DNA of 64,000 nt from Falcatimonas sp. MSJ-15 (GTDB taxonomy: Bacteria > Bacillota > Clostridia > Lachnospirales > Lachnospiraceae), in contig NZ_JAHLQC010000017.1 in NCBI RefSeq assembly GCF_018918265.1, forward strand, positions 1 through 64,000. Direction: 5' to 3'. This document shows positions 1 through 10,163 of the stretch, one piece after another. The notes under the pieces were generated by a model. The model was given only the letters and a program-made list of their open reading frames with translations. It ran no database searches and had not been told where the DNA came from. Numbering within the stretch: position 1 is the stretch's first letter; each line of letters starts with the position of its first letter. The position numbers and the translations under genes are program-made.

Positions 1-45
1 GTCTTTAATTTCTAGAAGATTTGATATAAAATTAGTATTAGGCAT
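1..45 (-). CDS. Start of a leftward gene, possibly an ISL3-like transposase (partial)
   Basis: A minus-strand start codon at 45-43 has an AAAGGAG ribosome site 7 bases upstream. Fifteen residues (MPNTNFISNLLEIKD) are visible before the window edge. The short N-terminus resembles the way ISL3-family transposases begin, and a 12-bp inverted repeat lies between it and the next gene. Both points fit the end of an insertion sequence, but 15 residues cannot settle the family. The translation start itself is convincing; the product is a guess. Confidence 0.35.
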   Translation of the reverse strand, partial: MPNTNFISNLLEIKD

Positions 46-131
46 AAGCATTCTCCTTTGTTGATTATTTTGTGGTGATTTAATTATAACTTATGGGATT
101 GTTTATGCCTATCTTTTTTTATAAAAATGAA

Positions 132-169
132 AGGTTCTAAACTCTACCCCCAAGTAAAGTTTAGAACCT
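132..169. repeat. 12-bp inverted repeat, possible insertion-sequence end or terminator
   Basis: AGGTTCTAAACT (132-143) is matched by its exact reverse complement at 158-169, with a 14-base spacer and five T after position 170. The genes on either side point away from each other, so an ordinary terminator is not expected here. The repeat may be the outer end of the mobile element whose gene starts at 45. Between 170 and 318 I see only AT-rich DNA that must hold the promoter of the next gene. Confidence 0.5.
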
Positions 170-318
170 GTTTTTACAGTAGATAGTATGTAGTGAATTA
201 TTGAAAAAGTATAGGTCATGAATTTGATATTTTAAGAAAATATTTTATATATTGTAATGCTCCAAAAAGTTATATTATAAATGAAATGATTAAGAATAAC
301 AAGATTGGAGAGTTATAT

Positions 319-2730
319 ATGAGATATGGATATTTTGATGAAGTAAAAAAAGAATATGTTATTACAAGACCAGATACACCGGCACCTTGGGTTAATTACC
401 TGGGATCTCCTGAATATGGAGCAATAGTATCTAACAATGCAGGTGGATATAGTTTTGCAAAATCTGGTGCGAATGGAAGAATATTAAGATATGTATTTAA
501 TCAATTTGATGAACCGGGAAGGTATATTTATATAAGAGATAATGAAAGTAAAGATTATTGGTCAGCTTCATGGCAGCCGGTTGGTAAAGATCTTAATGAA
601 TATGTAAGCGAATGTCATCATGGAACAGCATATAGTAAGATGGTTGCAGATTATAGTGAAATACATTCAGAAGTGCGATATTATGTACCTCTTAATCAGT
701 CTTATGAAGTATGGAATCTTATAATTACTAACAAATCAGATAGAGTAAGAAAACTTAATATAACAGGATATGCTGAATTTACTAATAACAGCAATTATGA
801 ACAAGATCAGGTTAATCTTCAATATTCACAGTTTATTACAAAAACAGTATTTAAAGAGAACAGGGTTCGCCAGATGATACATGCTAATTTGGATAAAATA
901 GAAAATGGCAGAGAGATAGATAGCAAAATAGTTGTTGATCGTTTCCTTGGACTTGCAGGACTAGAGGTAGCTTCATGGTGTGGTGACAAAGAGCAATTTG
1001 TTGGAAGATATCATAGATATTCTAATCCTTGTGGAGTTATAGAAGGCGAACTTAGTAATTCTGGTAATTATAATGGTAATTCTTGTGGAGCATTAACTGG
1101 AAGCATTGAACTTGCACCTGGTGAAACTAAAAAAATTGCATTTATAGTTGGAATGAAACCAGACTTAGAAGCTGAGAAAATAGTTAAGAGATATAATGAT
1201 AATATTAATCTGTGTGATATGGAACTTGAAGAACTTATTACATACTGGCATGGACATCTTTCACATTTTCAGGTTGAGACACCTAGTGAAGAGTTTAATA
1301 CAATGATAAATACATGGAATGCATATAATTGCTTTATGACATTTATATGGTCAAGAGCAGCATCTTTTACTTACTGTGGACTTCGTAACGGATATGGCTA
1401 TCGTGATACCGTTCAAGATATACAGGGAGTGATTCATCTTGCACCAGATATGGCATTAGATAAGATAAGATTTATGTTATCAGCACAGGTTGATAATGGA
1501 GGAGGACTTCCATTAGTCAAATTTACACATAATCCTGGACATGAAGATACACCGGATGATGCTAGTTATGTGCAGGAGACAGGACATCCGCAGTATCGTG
1601 CAGATGATGCATTATGGTTATTTCCAACAGTTTATAAGTATATCGCTGAGACAGGTAATCTTGAGTTTATAGATGAAGTGATACCATTTGCTAATAGAGA
1701 TGAAGCGACTGTATATGAACACCTTAAGAGAGCAATAGATTTTTCAGCCAATCATCTTGGTAAGCATGGAATGCCAGCGGGATTGTATGCTGATTGGAAT
1801 GATTGTTTAAGACTTGGTAAAGATGGGGAATCAACATTTGTAGCATTACAATTCTATTATGCAATGACAATATTAAGAGAATTCGCAGAGTATAAAAAAG
1901 ATAAAGAATATATAGAATATCTTAATAAAAAACAGGAAGAACTTGGAGAACTTATTAATAAATTGTGTTGGAATGAAGACAGGTTCGTAAGGGGCTATAC
2001 AGAAAATGGCGAAATTATAGGAAAAAGAACAGATAGTGAGGCTAATATGTGGCTCAATCCGCAAAGCTTTTCAGTAATAAGTGGTCTTGCTACTAAAGAA
2101 CAGGCTGATAAGGCACTTGATAATGTATATAATATACTTAATACAAAATATGGAGCTGTACTTATGGATCCACCATATCATGAGAATGCCTTTGATGGTG
2201 CACTGGCAGTTATATATAATGCAGGAACTAAGGAAAATGCAGGTATATTCTCACAGTCTCAGGGATGGATAATTCTTGCAGAGTCACTTATGGGACATGG
2301 AGAAAGAGCATTTACATATTTTATGGAAAATGCACCGGCAGCTCAGAATGATAATGCGGAAGTTAGAAAACTCGAACCATATTGTTATGGCCAGTTTACA
2401 GAAGGAAAAGCAAGTCCGAACTTTGGACGTTCACATGTGCATTGGCTTACAGGAACAGCATCTACGGTTATGGTAGGCTGCGTTGAAGGTATTCTTGGAA
2501 TGAGACCTGATTTTTATGGACTTCGAATTGCCCCATCAATACCACAAGAATGGGAAAACTTAAAGATTAGTAAAGATTTTAGAGGAAAACATCTTAATAT
2601 AACAATTAAGAATGAAGATCACAAAGAATCTGGTGTTGAAAAGATGATAGTCAATGGTGTAGAACTTGTAGATAATTATGTGAGAGAAGATATGCTTACA
2701 GATAATACAGAGATAGTTGTATATATGTAA
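319..2730 (+). CDS. GH94 disaccharide phosphorylase (cellobiose/chitobiose phosphorylase group)
   Basis: Cytoplasmic inverting phosphorylase that splits a beta-linked disaccharide with phosphate, giving a sugar 1-phosphate and a free sugar. It opens with the family signature MRYGYFD and EYVITRPDTPAPW. The GH94 general-acid motif DWND lies at residues 492-495, and YRDTVQD and the C-terminal HWLTGTAS block are present. The 803-residue length is normal for the 800-820 residue members. The ATG at 319 is preferred over 286 because GGAG sits 8 bases before it and the signature begins there. The N-terminus looks closest to N,N'-diacetylchitobiose phosphorylase, while the neighbours (GH3 beta-glucosidase, second GH94) point to beta-glucosides, so the exact substrate is open. 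It is followed after 49 bases by the second phosphorylase. Confidence 0.85.
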   Translation: MRYGYFDEVKKEYVITRPDTPAPWVNYLGSPEYGAIVSNNAGGYSFAKSGANGRILRYVFNQFDEPGRYIYIRDNESKDYWSASWQPVGKDLNEYVSECHHGTAYSKMVADYSEIHSEVRYYVPLNQSYEVWNLIITNKSDRVRKLNITGYAEFTNNSNYEQDQVNLQYSQFITKTVFKENRVRQMIHANLDKIENGREIDSKIVVDRFLGLAGLEVASWCGDKEQFVGRYHRYSNPCGVIEGELSNSGNYNGNSCGALTGSIELAPGETKKIAFIVGMKPDLEAEKIVKRYNDNINLCDMELEELITYWHGHLSHFQVETPSEEFNTMINTWNAYNCFMTFIWSRAASFTYCGLRNGYGYRDTVQDIQGVIHLAPDMALDKIRFMLSAQVDNGGGLPLVKFTHNPGHEDTPDDASYVQETGHPQYRADDALWLFPTVYKYIAETGNLEFIDEVIPFANRDEATVYEHLKRAIDFSANHLGKHGMPAGLYADWNDCLRLGKDGESTFVALQFYYAMTILREFAEYKKDKEYIEYLNKKQEELGELINKLCWNEDRFVRGYTENGEIIGKRTDSEANMWLNPQSFSVISGLATKEQADKALDNVYNILNTKYGAVLMDPPYHENAFDGALAVIYNAGTKENAGIFSQSQGWIILAESLMGHGERAFTYFMENAPAAQNDNAEVRKLEPYCYGQFTEGKASPNFGRSHVHWLTGTASTVMVGCVEGILGMRPDFYGLRIAPSIPQEWENLKISKDFRGKHLNITIKNEDHKESGVEKMIVNGVELVDNYVREDMLTDNTEIVVYM

Positions 2731-2779
2731 CTGATTAAAAGTTTGATTATTATAGTATGAGGAAGAAAGTTGGTTAAAA

Positions 2780-5488
2780 ATGAGTAAAAAAATTACATTT
2801 ATAGATAATAATGGCACGTTTACAATAGATAACCCGGAAAAATATAGTGGACTATATCTTCCTATGGCTGGTGAGCAAGGATTAAAGTCAGCTATAACAC
2901 CAATGCTTGGTGGGGATGCGAAGACAGATCAGAATCATTTTCTTATGGAACCGGTAAGTATAGAAAATCTTCATAATAATCGTAGTACAAGAAATTTTTG
3001 GTGCGTATGTGATGAGTGTGCTTGGTCAGTATGTGGATCAAGCGCAACTCAGGAAGCAGAAAGATTTACTGCTAATATGGATGAGAGTAGATTAGAAGCT
3101 GGATTTATGTGGCAGAAACTTACAAGAATATCCAAAAAAAATGGGCTTAAAGCGGAAACAACATCATTTGTTACCGTCGATGGACTTATAGAAGTTATGA
3201 GAGTTAACATAACTAACATTAGTGAGAGCAATATAACTTTTAGACCTGTTGGAGCATATCCAATATATGGGAGAAGTGCAGATAATATAAGAGATCACAG
3301 ACATGTAACATCACTTTTACACAGAATAGTTACTAATGAAAATGGTATAGTAGTAAAACCGGTGTTATCATTTGATGAGAGAGGACACCAACGCAATAAT
3401 ACAATGTATTTTGTATATGGTTTTTCAGGTGATGATAAAAAGCCACATAGTTATTATCCGACAGTGGATTCATATATTGGAGAAGGTGGAACATATACTA
3501 ATCCTACTGCAATTAGAAATGTGATGTCAGATGTATCGGCTGGTGAGATGATTGAAGGAAAAGAAGCATTTGGTGGAATTAACTTTGATGAAACAGTTAT
3601 AAGACCAAAAGAAGTTAAGACATATACGATAATTGCAGGAATAGCAGAGAATGAGAGTATGCTAAGTAGAATAGAGAAGAGATATCTGTCATCTTTTGAA
3701 ATAGAAAAAGCATATGAGAAAGTTAGAGAATATTGGACTGATAAAGTAAATGTTACGTTTAGAACTGGAGATAGTGATATTGATAATTATCTTAAGTGGA
3801 TATGCTTTCAACCGATTTTAAGAAGGATATATGGCTGTTCATTCCTTCCATATCATGACTATGGTAAAGGTGGGCGTGGCTGGAGAGATCTGTGGCAGGA
3901 CTGCCTTGCATTACTGATTATGGAACCTTCTAATGTGCGAAGGATGATTGTAAGTAACTATGGTGGTGTGAGAATTGACGGAACTAACGCAACAATTATT
4001 GGAAGTGAGCCTGGAGAATTCATTGCAGATCGCAATAATATTGCAAGAGTATGGATGGATCATGCATATTGGCCTTTTTTAACAACAAGATTCTATATAG
4101 ATCAAACTGGAGATATAGATGTTCTTTTTGAAAATACTACATATTTTAAAGACAAGCAGGTAATGAGAGGAACTCAGCATGATGATAAATGGAATGATAA
4201 TTATGGTAATATGCAAAAAATTGCTAACGGTGACATATACCATGGAACTGTAATAGAACATATACTGTTACAGAATTTGTGTCAATTCTATGATGTTGGA
4301 GAACACAATGAGATGTATCTTCATGGAGCTGATTGGAATGATGCACTTGATATGGCATGGGATAATGGAGAGAGTGTTGCGTTTACATGTGCATATGCAG
4401 GCAATCTTAAGAGTATAGCACAGACTCTTGAAGAACTTGAGAGAATAAGTGGAATTAATAGGATTGAGATTATCAAAGAAGCGGAATATCTTCTTAAGGA
4501 TAATGAGAAATTGTATGAGAATCCTTTTGAAAAAAAGAAACTCCTAGAAGAATATGCTAATCTATGCAGACACAATATAAGTGGAGAGAAGATTATTGTA
4601 AGAATTAGTCAATTAAGAGATAATCTTCTTCACAAAGCAGAGTGGTTAATGAAGAATATAAGAGAGCATGAGTGGATAGAGGAAACTGAGAATATCGGAT
4701 GGTTTAATGGCTATTATGATAATAGTAAAAAGGCAGTTGAATACTATAAGACAGATGATGTCAGAATGATGCTCACAAGTCAGGTGTTTGCTATTATGAG
4801 TGGAACTGCAAGTGAGAAACAGATAGCATCAATATGTAAAAGTGCAGATAAGTATCTATATGATGAGAAAGCAGGTGGATATCGGCTTAATACCAATTTT
4901 AAAGAAGAGAAATTCGATTTTGGAAGAATGTTTGGCTTTGCATATGGAGAAAAAGAAAATGGTGCCGTATTCTCACATATGACAGTAATGTATGCTAATG
5001 CGTTATATAAGAGAGGCTTTGTTAAAGAAGGATATAAAGCTTTAAAAGCACTACTTGATGCTGCTAGAGATTTTGATAAAAGTGTAATGTATCCAGGACT
5101 TCCTGAATATTATAATAATAATGGGCGTGGAATGTATGCATATCTTACGGGAGCTGCAAGCTGGTATATGCTTACAATGATTACGCAAGTATATGGCGTA
5201 AGAGGTGAACTTGGCAATCTTGTCATTCAGCCAAAATTAATGCAGAATCAGTATGATAGTGAGAATAAAAGTGAACTGAAATTGTGTTTCGCAGAAAGAA
5301 AATTACGAATTATATTCCATAATGAGAATAATAACCGATGTGGCATCAAGACAGAAGACAATAATAGAAGTATAAGATGCGATATTGCAGGAGCAAAGAT
5401 TATAGGTGATAAGATTGTAATAAACAGAGAACATATTAATAAATTCAGTAAAGATAATATGTATGATATTAATGTGTATATAGCATGA
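2780..5488 (+). CDS. GH94 phosphorylase, laminaribiose phosphorylase-like
   Basis: Second GH94 enzyme, 902 residues, about 100 longer than its neighbour. The N-terminus (GLYLPMAGEQGLKSAITP, then GGDAKTDQNHF) marks the branch that contains laminaribiose and beta-1,3-oligoglucan phosphorylases of about 900-910 residues. The catalytic DWND motif is at 518-521 (HGADWNDALDM). There is no signal peptide, so it acts in the cytoplasm on imported sugar. A GGAAG ribosome site lies just before the ATG and the gap to the first phosphorylase is 49 bases, so the two are probably one transcript ending at the hairpin at 5558. Assignment to beta-1,3 rather than another linkage rests on family resemblance recalled from memory and on length. 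Confidence 0.75.
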   Translation: MSKKITFIDNNGTFTIDNPEKYSGLYLPMAGEQGLKSAITPMLGGDAKTDQNHFLMEPVSIENLHNNRSTRNFWCVCDECAWSVCGSSATQEAERFTANMDESRLEAGFMWQKLTRISKKNGLKAETTSFVTVDGLIEVMRVNITNISESNITFRPVGAYPIYGRSADNIRDHRHVTSLLHRIVTNENGIVVKPVLSFDERGHQRNNTMYFVYGFSGDDKKPHSYYPTVDSYIGEGGTYTNPTAIRNVMSDVSAGEMIEGKEAFGGINFDETVIRPKEVKTYTIIAGIAENESMLSRIEKRYLSSFEIEKAYEKVREYWTDKVNVTFRTGDSDIDNYLKWICFQPILRRIYGCSFLPYHDYGKGGRGWRDLWQDCLALLIMEPSNVRRMIVSNYGGVRIDGTNATIIGSEPGEFIADRNNIARVWMDHAYWPFLTTRFYIDQTGDIDVLFENTTYFKDKQVMRGTQHDDKWNDNYGNMQKIANGDIYHGTVIEHILLQNLCQFYDVGEHNEMYLHGADWNDALDMAWDNGESVAFTCAYAGNLKSIAQTLEELERISGINRIEIIKEAEYLLKDNEKLYENPFEKKKLLEEYANLCRHNISGEKIIVRISQLRDNLLHKAEWLMKNIREHEWIEETENIGWFNGYYDNSKKAVEYYKTDDVRMMLTSQVFAIMSGTASEKQIASICKSADKYLYDEKAGGYRLNTNFKEEKFDFGRMFGFAYGEKENGAVFSHMTVMYANALYKRGFVKEGYKALKALLDAARDFDKSVMYPGLPEYYNNNGRGMYAYLTGAASWYMLTMITQVYGVRGELGNLVIQPKLMQNQYDSENKSELKLCFAERKLRIIFHNENNNRCGIKTEDNNRSIRCDIAGAKIIGDKIVINREHINKFSKDNMYDINVYIA

Positions 5489-5557
5489 TTTTGATACATA
5501 TATGGTGATACAGGGTTACACATATAGTACAACGCTCATTTACATATTATATAATAT

Positions 5558-5606
5558 AAAAACTGTATCATCAGGAAATATATAATACCTGATGATACAG
5601 TTTTTT
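5558..5606. terminator. Bidirectional terminator between the phosphorylase and AraC genes
   Basis: A perfect 18-bp inverted repeat (arms 5558-5575 and 5588-5605, 12-base loop) starts with five A and ends in six T, so it can stop transcription from both sides. It sits between two converging genes. Confidence 0.9.
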
Positions 5607-5696
5607 GTACTTTCTATACATTGTAAGATATAAAAAACTATTATTATGTAATATCATAGTTATGTAATATTAACAGCATCTATATAATTTTGTATA

Positions 5697-6437
5697 TTAC
5701 CACATAGCTTTGTAATATTTGTCACGATACTTTTTAGGTGTAAGTCCGGTAAATTTTTCAAAAGTCTGTATAAAGTGACTTTGTGATGAAAATGAGAGAT
5801 ATGTGGATATATCAATAATAGATTTGTCCGAGTATTTTAATAGATGTGTAGCCTTCTCTATTTTTTTCTCACGAATGTAGTCGCTTATTGAGACACCAAG
5901 ATTCTGTTTGAAGAGTCTTGAAAGATAACTTTCAGAAAGACCGGTATATTGAGCAAGTTCAGCAATAGTAATTCGTTCTTTTATATGAGAATATATATAA
6001 TCGACACATTGTGTTATCGGTTTTGATATGATGTTATTCTTTTTTTTAAGAATCATTTTACCAGTGAAATCTTTAGCCATCTCATGATGAAGATCAGCAA
6101 CCTGTCTTATAGTTGTACAGGAATCCATTTTGAGAATATAGAAGTCACTGAGTCTGTAAGCCTGTTCAGGTTCAAGACCTCCATCAATGCAATAACGTGT
6201 AAGCATAGCAGCTGTGACAACAAAATGATATTTCATATTATTTAGAGAGTTTCTAGAGAGAATTCCAGTTCCTTTAAGATCGATAAAAGCATCCTTTTTA
6301 CAGTTTTCAATAACGTTGTCCATATCACCATTTTTTACTGCAGCATAGAATGAATATTCTACATCTGGTGCACGATGAAACAATTCAAGCTCACTATTTT
6401 TAAACTCTGTATTAACCCAATCTTTTGATAATGACAT
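5697..6437 (-). CDS. AraC-family transcriptional regulator
   Basis: DNA-binding regulator, 246 residues from the ATG at 6437, which has AAAGGAG 8 bases upstream; an earlier in-frame start at 6521 lacks a ribosome site. The C-terminal ~100 residues hold the two helix-turn-helix units of AraC proteins: ITIAELAQYTGLSESYLSRL followed by IIDISTYLSFSSQSHFIQTF and the closing FTGLTPKKYR. The N-terminal half is a helical domain with a YSFYAAVKNGDMD stretch, common in Lachnospiraceae AraC proteins and unlike the cupin of AraC itself, so the ligand cannot be read from it. It diverges from the sugar-binding lipoprotein gene and converges on the GH94 genes, so control of beta-glucoside uptake and breakdown is likely. 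Confidence 0.85.
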   Translation of the reverse strand: MSLSKDWVNTEFKNSELELFHRAPDVEYSFYAAVKNGDMDNVIENCKKDAFIDLKGTGILSRNSLNNMKYHFVVTAAMLTRYCIDGGLEPEQAYRLSDFYILKMDSCTTIRQVADLHHEMAKDFTGKMILKKKNNIISKPITQCVDYIYSHIKERITIAELAQYTGLSESYLSRLFKQNLGVSISDYIREKKIEKATHLLKYSDKSIIDISTYLSFSSQSHFIQTFEKFTGLTPKKYRDKYYKAMW

Positions 6438-6570
6438 ATAATGCACTCCTTTAAGTATAAAAATTGTTATTTTCGTAGATAACTTTGCAAGTTTTAAAAT
6501 TATAATCCATAAAAATTGCATGAATTTATATGACTAATTAAGTCTGATTTTGTTTATTATATCATGAATT

Positions 6571-6600
6571 TAACATTTTTACAATTTATTTAGTATATTG
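6571..6600 (+). promoter_or_regulatory. Candidate promoter of the sugar ABC importer operon
   Basis: TTAACA (6571-6576) and TATATT (6595-6600) are 18 bases apart, in the 225-base region between the divergent AraC and lipoprotein genes. This region should also hold AraC sites, but I could not pick out a convincing repeat. Confidence 0.35.
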
Positions 6601-6662
6601 AAGTGTCAAAATAAGATAATATATGACTATAAAAAATAATAAATCCAAGGGAGGAATTATCA

Positions 6663-8066
6663 ATGAAGAGAAGAATAATTAGCACAGTGTTAACAGTTGC
6701 ATTAGGAGCAACATTACTCGCAGGATGTGGAGAAGAAACATCAAATAATAGTCAGTCAGGAAATAATTCAAGTGATGTTAATTCATCAGCAGAAGAGGGG
6801 AAAATAATTAACATATACTCATGGAATGATGAATTTCGTACAAGACTTGAAGCAATATATCCGGAAGTCGAATCCACTTCAAAAGATGGAACGGTAACAA
6901 CACTTAAAGATGGAACTGAGATTCATTGGATTGTTAATCCTAATCAGGACGGTGTATATCAGCAGAAGTTAGATGAGGCACTTGTTAATCAGAAGAGTGC
7001 ATCAGCAGATGAAAAAGTAGATATATTCTTATCAGAAACGGACTATGTATTCAAATATACAGACAAGGATGCTAATGTAGCGATACCACTTAAGGATCTT
7101 GGGATTGATGTAGATGAAGCATTTGCAGATCAATATGATTTTACAAGAACGACTGCATCAGATGCTGATGGGGTTCAAAGAGGTTCAACATGGCAGTGCT
7201 GCCCAGGTCTTTTGGTATATAGAAGAGATATTGCAAAAGATGTCTTTGGAACAGATGATCCTGAGAAAGTTGCTGAAAAAACCAAAGATTGGGATACAAT
7301 CAAAGCTACAGCTAAGGAACTAAAAGATAAAGGATACTACACTTTTTCATCATATGCAGATACATTCCGTCTATATGGAAATAGTATAAGTGATTCATGG
7401 GTTAAAGAAGGCTCAACAACAGTTAATGTAGATGAGAAAATTGTGAATTGGGTAAATGATTCAAAAGAATGGCTAGATGCAGGATATGTTGATTCTAATA
7501 TAAAAGGTCAGTGGAATGACGATTGGAATAAGGCAATGGGATCTACTTCAAAAGTATTTGCATTTTTATTCCCAGCATGGGGAATTGACTTCACACTTGC
7601 ACCAAATTGGGATGGAGAAGATGGCGCATGGGCTGTTACAACACCTCCACAGGAATATAATTGGGGTGGTTCATATATTCATGCAGCTACAGGAACAGAT
7701 AATCCGGAACATGTAAAAGATATTATTCTTGCAATGACAGCTGACAAGGATAACCTGCTTAAGATTTCTAAGGATTATTCTGATTTCACAAATACTAAGT
7801 CAGGAATGAAAGAAGCAGCAACAGATGATACATTCGTATCTGACTTCCTCGGTGGACAGAATCCATTTGCTTACTTTGCACCTGTAGCTGAGAATATCAA
7901 GATTGCACCTCTTTCAGCATACGATCAGGGATGCGTAGAACTTATTCAGAACTCATTCAGTGATTATCTACAGGGTAATGTAACATTTGATAAAGCTAAG
8001 ACTAACTTTGAAACAGCAATTATTGAACGTTATCCAGATATTACAGAAGTAGTATGGCCAAACTAA
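6663..8066 (+). CDS. Carbohydrate ABC transporter substrate-binding lipoprotein
   Basis: Extracellular sugar-binding component of a CUT1-type importer, 467 residues. A lipoprotein signal peptide is clear: a basic start, a hydrophobic stretch and the lipobox LLAGC, with the cysteine near residue 21, followed by a Ser/Asn-rich linker. The mature part has the usual family-1 solute-binding length and Trp-rich segments (WNDDW, FLFPAWGIDF) of the sort that stack on sugars. GGGAGGAATT lies before the ATG. Two permease genes follow, but no ATPase gene does, so a shared MsmX-type ATPase elsewhere is expected. Flanking phosphorylases and a beta-glucosidase suggest a beta-linked di- or oligosaccharide ligand. 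Confidence 0.9.
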   Translation: MKRRIISTVLTVALGATLLAGCGEETSNNSQSGNNSSDVNSSAEEGKIINIYSWNDEFRTRLEAIYPEVESTSKDGTVTTLKDGTEIHWIVNPNQDGVYQQKLDEALVNQKSASADEKVDIFLSETDYVFKYTDKDANVAIPLKDLGIDVDEAFADQYDFTRTTASDADGVQRGSTWQCCPGLLVYRRDIAKDVFGTDDPEKVAEKTKDWDTIKATAKELKDKGYYTFSSYADTFRLYGNSISDSWVKEGSTTVNVDEKIVNWVNDSKEWLDAGYVDSNIKGQWNDDWNKAMGSTSKVFAFLFPAWGIDFTLAPNWDGEDGAWAVTTPPQEYNWGGSYIHAATGTDNPEHVKDIILAMTADKDNLLKISKDYSDFTNTKSGMKEAATDDTFVSDFLGGQNPFAYFAPVAENIKIAPLSAYDQGCVELIQNSFSDYLQGNVTFDKAKTNFETAIIERYPDITEVVWPN

Positions 8067-8272
8067 TTAGATAATTAAAGATATACTAGATAACCAGAGA
8101 TATGCATAGAGTTGAATAATCAGGATATTTCTGCCATATATTAAAATGGATATTTTTGATAATTATAAACAGAGATTTTAATAAAAGAGTAAATTTAATG
8201 TAATTATCAATTGGACTTTAGAACACATTTTGGTATATGGCAGGATGTTTAAGAATATAGGAAGGGATAGTT

Positions 8273-9235
8273 ATGAAGAAAAGAAAAAAAGGAGTAGATT
8301 ACTCAAAGTGGGGATATATTTTTATCCTTCCGTTTTTTATTACATATTTCATATTTTCGCTTATACCATTAGGTGATACGGTACGATTCAGTTTTTTTGA
8401 ATATTTTCGTTCAGGAATAAAAGAAATAGGACCAAATTTTGTAGGAATGAAAAATTATGTCAGTTTGTTAAAATCAGATATGTTTACCTATGGGAAAAAT
8501 ACACTTATATTATGGGTTATAGGATTTATACCACAGATAGTTATAGCACTTATTTTAGCAAACTGGTTTACAGATACACGCTTAAAAATACATAAAAAAC
8601 AGTTTTTTAAAGTAGTTATTTATTTGCCAAATCTTATTATGGCATCAGCATTTGCACTTTTGTTTTTTACACTTTTCTCTAATAGTGGACCTGTAAATTC
8701 AATATTACAATCAATGGGAATTATAAGTAAACCAATTGATTTTATGGGAAGTGTATTTGGAACAAGATCGCTTATAGGACTTATGAACTTCCTTATGTGG
8801 TTTGGTAATACAACAATAATGCTTATGGCAGCAATAATGGGAATTAGTATCGATATATTTGAAGCATCAGATCTTGATGGATGTAATAGTTTTCAGAGAT
8901 TTTTCTATATTACATTACCTATGATAAGACCGATTCTTGCATATACACTTATAACATCAATTATTGGTGGACTTCAGATGTTTGATGTACCACAGATATT
9001 GACTAATGGACAGGGTAATCCTGACAGAACTTCAATGACACTTATAATGTTCCTTAATAACCATCTTAAGAGTAATAACTATGGTATGGCTGGTGCATTA
9101 TCAGTTTACTTGTTTATAATTAGTGGAATTTTGTGTTTTATAGTATATAGAATGACTAATGATAATGATCCGGATGGAAGCAAAAAAGCAGCAAAAGAAG
9201 CTAAAAAACGTGCAAAGAGGGAGGCGCACAGATAA
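8273..9235 (+). CDS. Sugar ABC transporter permease (MalF/UgpA type)
   Basis: Inner-membrane subunit of the importer, 320 residues with six predicted membrane segments. The cytoplasmic EAA loop that docks the ATPase is visible as EASDLDGCNSFQRFFYITLP near residues 200-220. The ATG follows AGGAAGGGATAG. A Lys/Ala-rich tail (KKAAKEAKKRAKREAH) ends the protein. The stop codon shares one base with the start of the next permease, so the two are translationally coupled. The 206 bases between this gene and the lipoprotein gene hold no ORF; such gaps often allow the binding protein to be made in excess. Confidence 0.9.
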   Translation: MKKRKKGVDYSKWGYIFILPFFITYFIFSLIPLGDTVRFSFFEYFRSGIKEIGPNFVGMKNYVSLLKSDMFTYGKNTLILWVIGFIPQIVIALILANWFTDTRLKIHKKQFFKVVIYLPNLIMASAFALLFFTLFSNSGPVNSILQSMGIISKPIDFMGSVFGTRSLIGLMNFLMWFGNTTIMLMAAIMGISIDIFEASDLDGCNSFQRFFYITLPMIRPILAYTLITSIIGGLQMFDVPQILTNGQGNPDRTSMTLIMFLNNHLKSNNYGMAGALSVYLFIISGILCFIVYRMTNDNDPDGSKKAAKEAKKRAKREAHR

Positions 9236-10083
9236 TGAAAAAATCAGGTACAGGAAGAAAGGTAAGAACAGTTGTAGCCCATATTGTATTAATATTATTA
9301 TCATTTTTGTGCTTATTCTTTTTCTTTATATTAATAATCAATTCAACAAGATCACATGCCCAATTACAAAAAGGTTTTTCGTTTATACCTGGCGGACACT
9401 TTATAGATAATTTAAAAAATGTTGCCAATGATGGAACATTTCCGATGTTTCGTGGAATATTAAACAGCCTTATAATATCAACAAGTTCAGCAATTCTTTG
9501 TACATATTTCTCATCACTTACAGCGTATGGGTTATATGCATATAATTTTAAATTAAGAAAAGCTGCATTTACATTCATAATGGCAATACTTGTTATGCCA
9601 ACACAGGTAACAGCGATGGGATTCTTAAGACTTATTACAAAACTTGGTCTTTATGATACATGGGTTCCGCTTATACTTCCATCAATAGCATCACCTGCCG
9701 TATTCTATTTTATGTATAGTTATCTTCAGTCATCACTTCCAATATCACTTGTCGAAGCGGCTAGAATTGATGGTTCGAATGAATTTAAGACATTTAATAA
9801 GATTGTTATTCCAATAATGAAACCTGCAATAGCAGTTCAGGCAATATTTACATTTGTTGGTTCATGGAATAATTACTTTGTACCGGCACTTATTATTCAG
9901 ACCAAAAAGAAGATGACAGTACCAATTCTTATAGCAACACTTAGAGGTGCTGATTATATGAATTTTGATATGGGCAAGATATATATGATGATAATGGTAG
10001 CAATTGTTCCAATTATCATGGTATATCTTCTTTTGTCAAAGTATATTATTGCAGGTGTTACACTCGGTGGTGTAAAGGAATAG
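9235..10083 (+). CDS. Sugar ABC transporter permease (MalG/UgpE type)
   Basis: Second permease of the importer, 282 residues, about six membrane segments. The EAA loop reads EAARIDGSNEFKTFNKIVIP. It overlaps the upstream stop codon by one base, with AGGGAGG just upstream. It pairs with the MalF-like subunit to form the channel for the sugar captured by the lipoprotein encoded at 6663. No ATPase gene lies in the cluster. Confidence 0.9.
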   Translation: MKKSGTGRKVRTVVAHIVLILLSFLCLFFFFILIINSTRSHAQLQKGFSFIPGGHFIDNLKNVANDGTFPMFRGILNSLIISTSSAILCTYFSSLTAYGLYAYNFKLRKAAFTFIMAILVMPTQVTAMGFLRLITKLGLYDTWVPLILPSIASPAVFYFMYSYLQSSLPISLVEAARIDGSNEFKTFNKIVIPIMKPAIAVQAIFTFVGSWNNYFVPALIIQTKKKMTVPILIATLRGADYMNFDMGKIYMMIMVAIVPIIMVYLLLSKYIIAGVTLGGVKE

Positions 10084-10163
10084 GAAGATTATATGATAGG
10101 CAATTGTGAAGATCTATTTTTACAACTGCCTATTATTGAGTTTTGTTGAGAGGAATAAATGAT

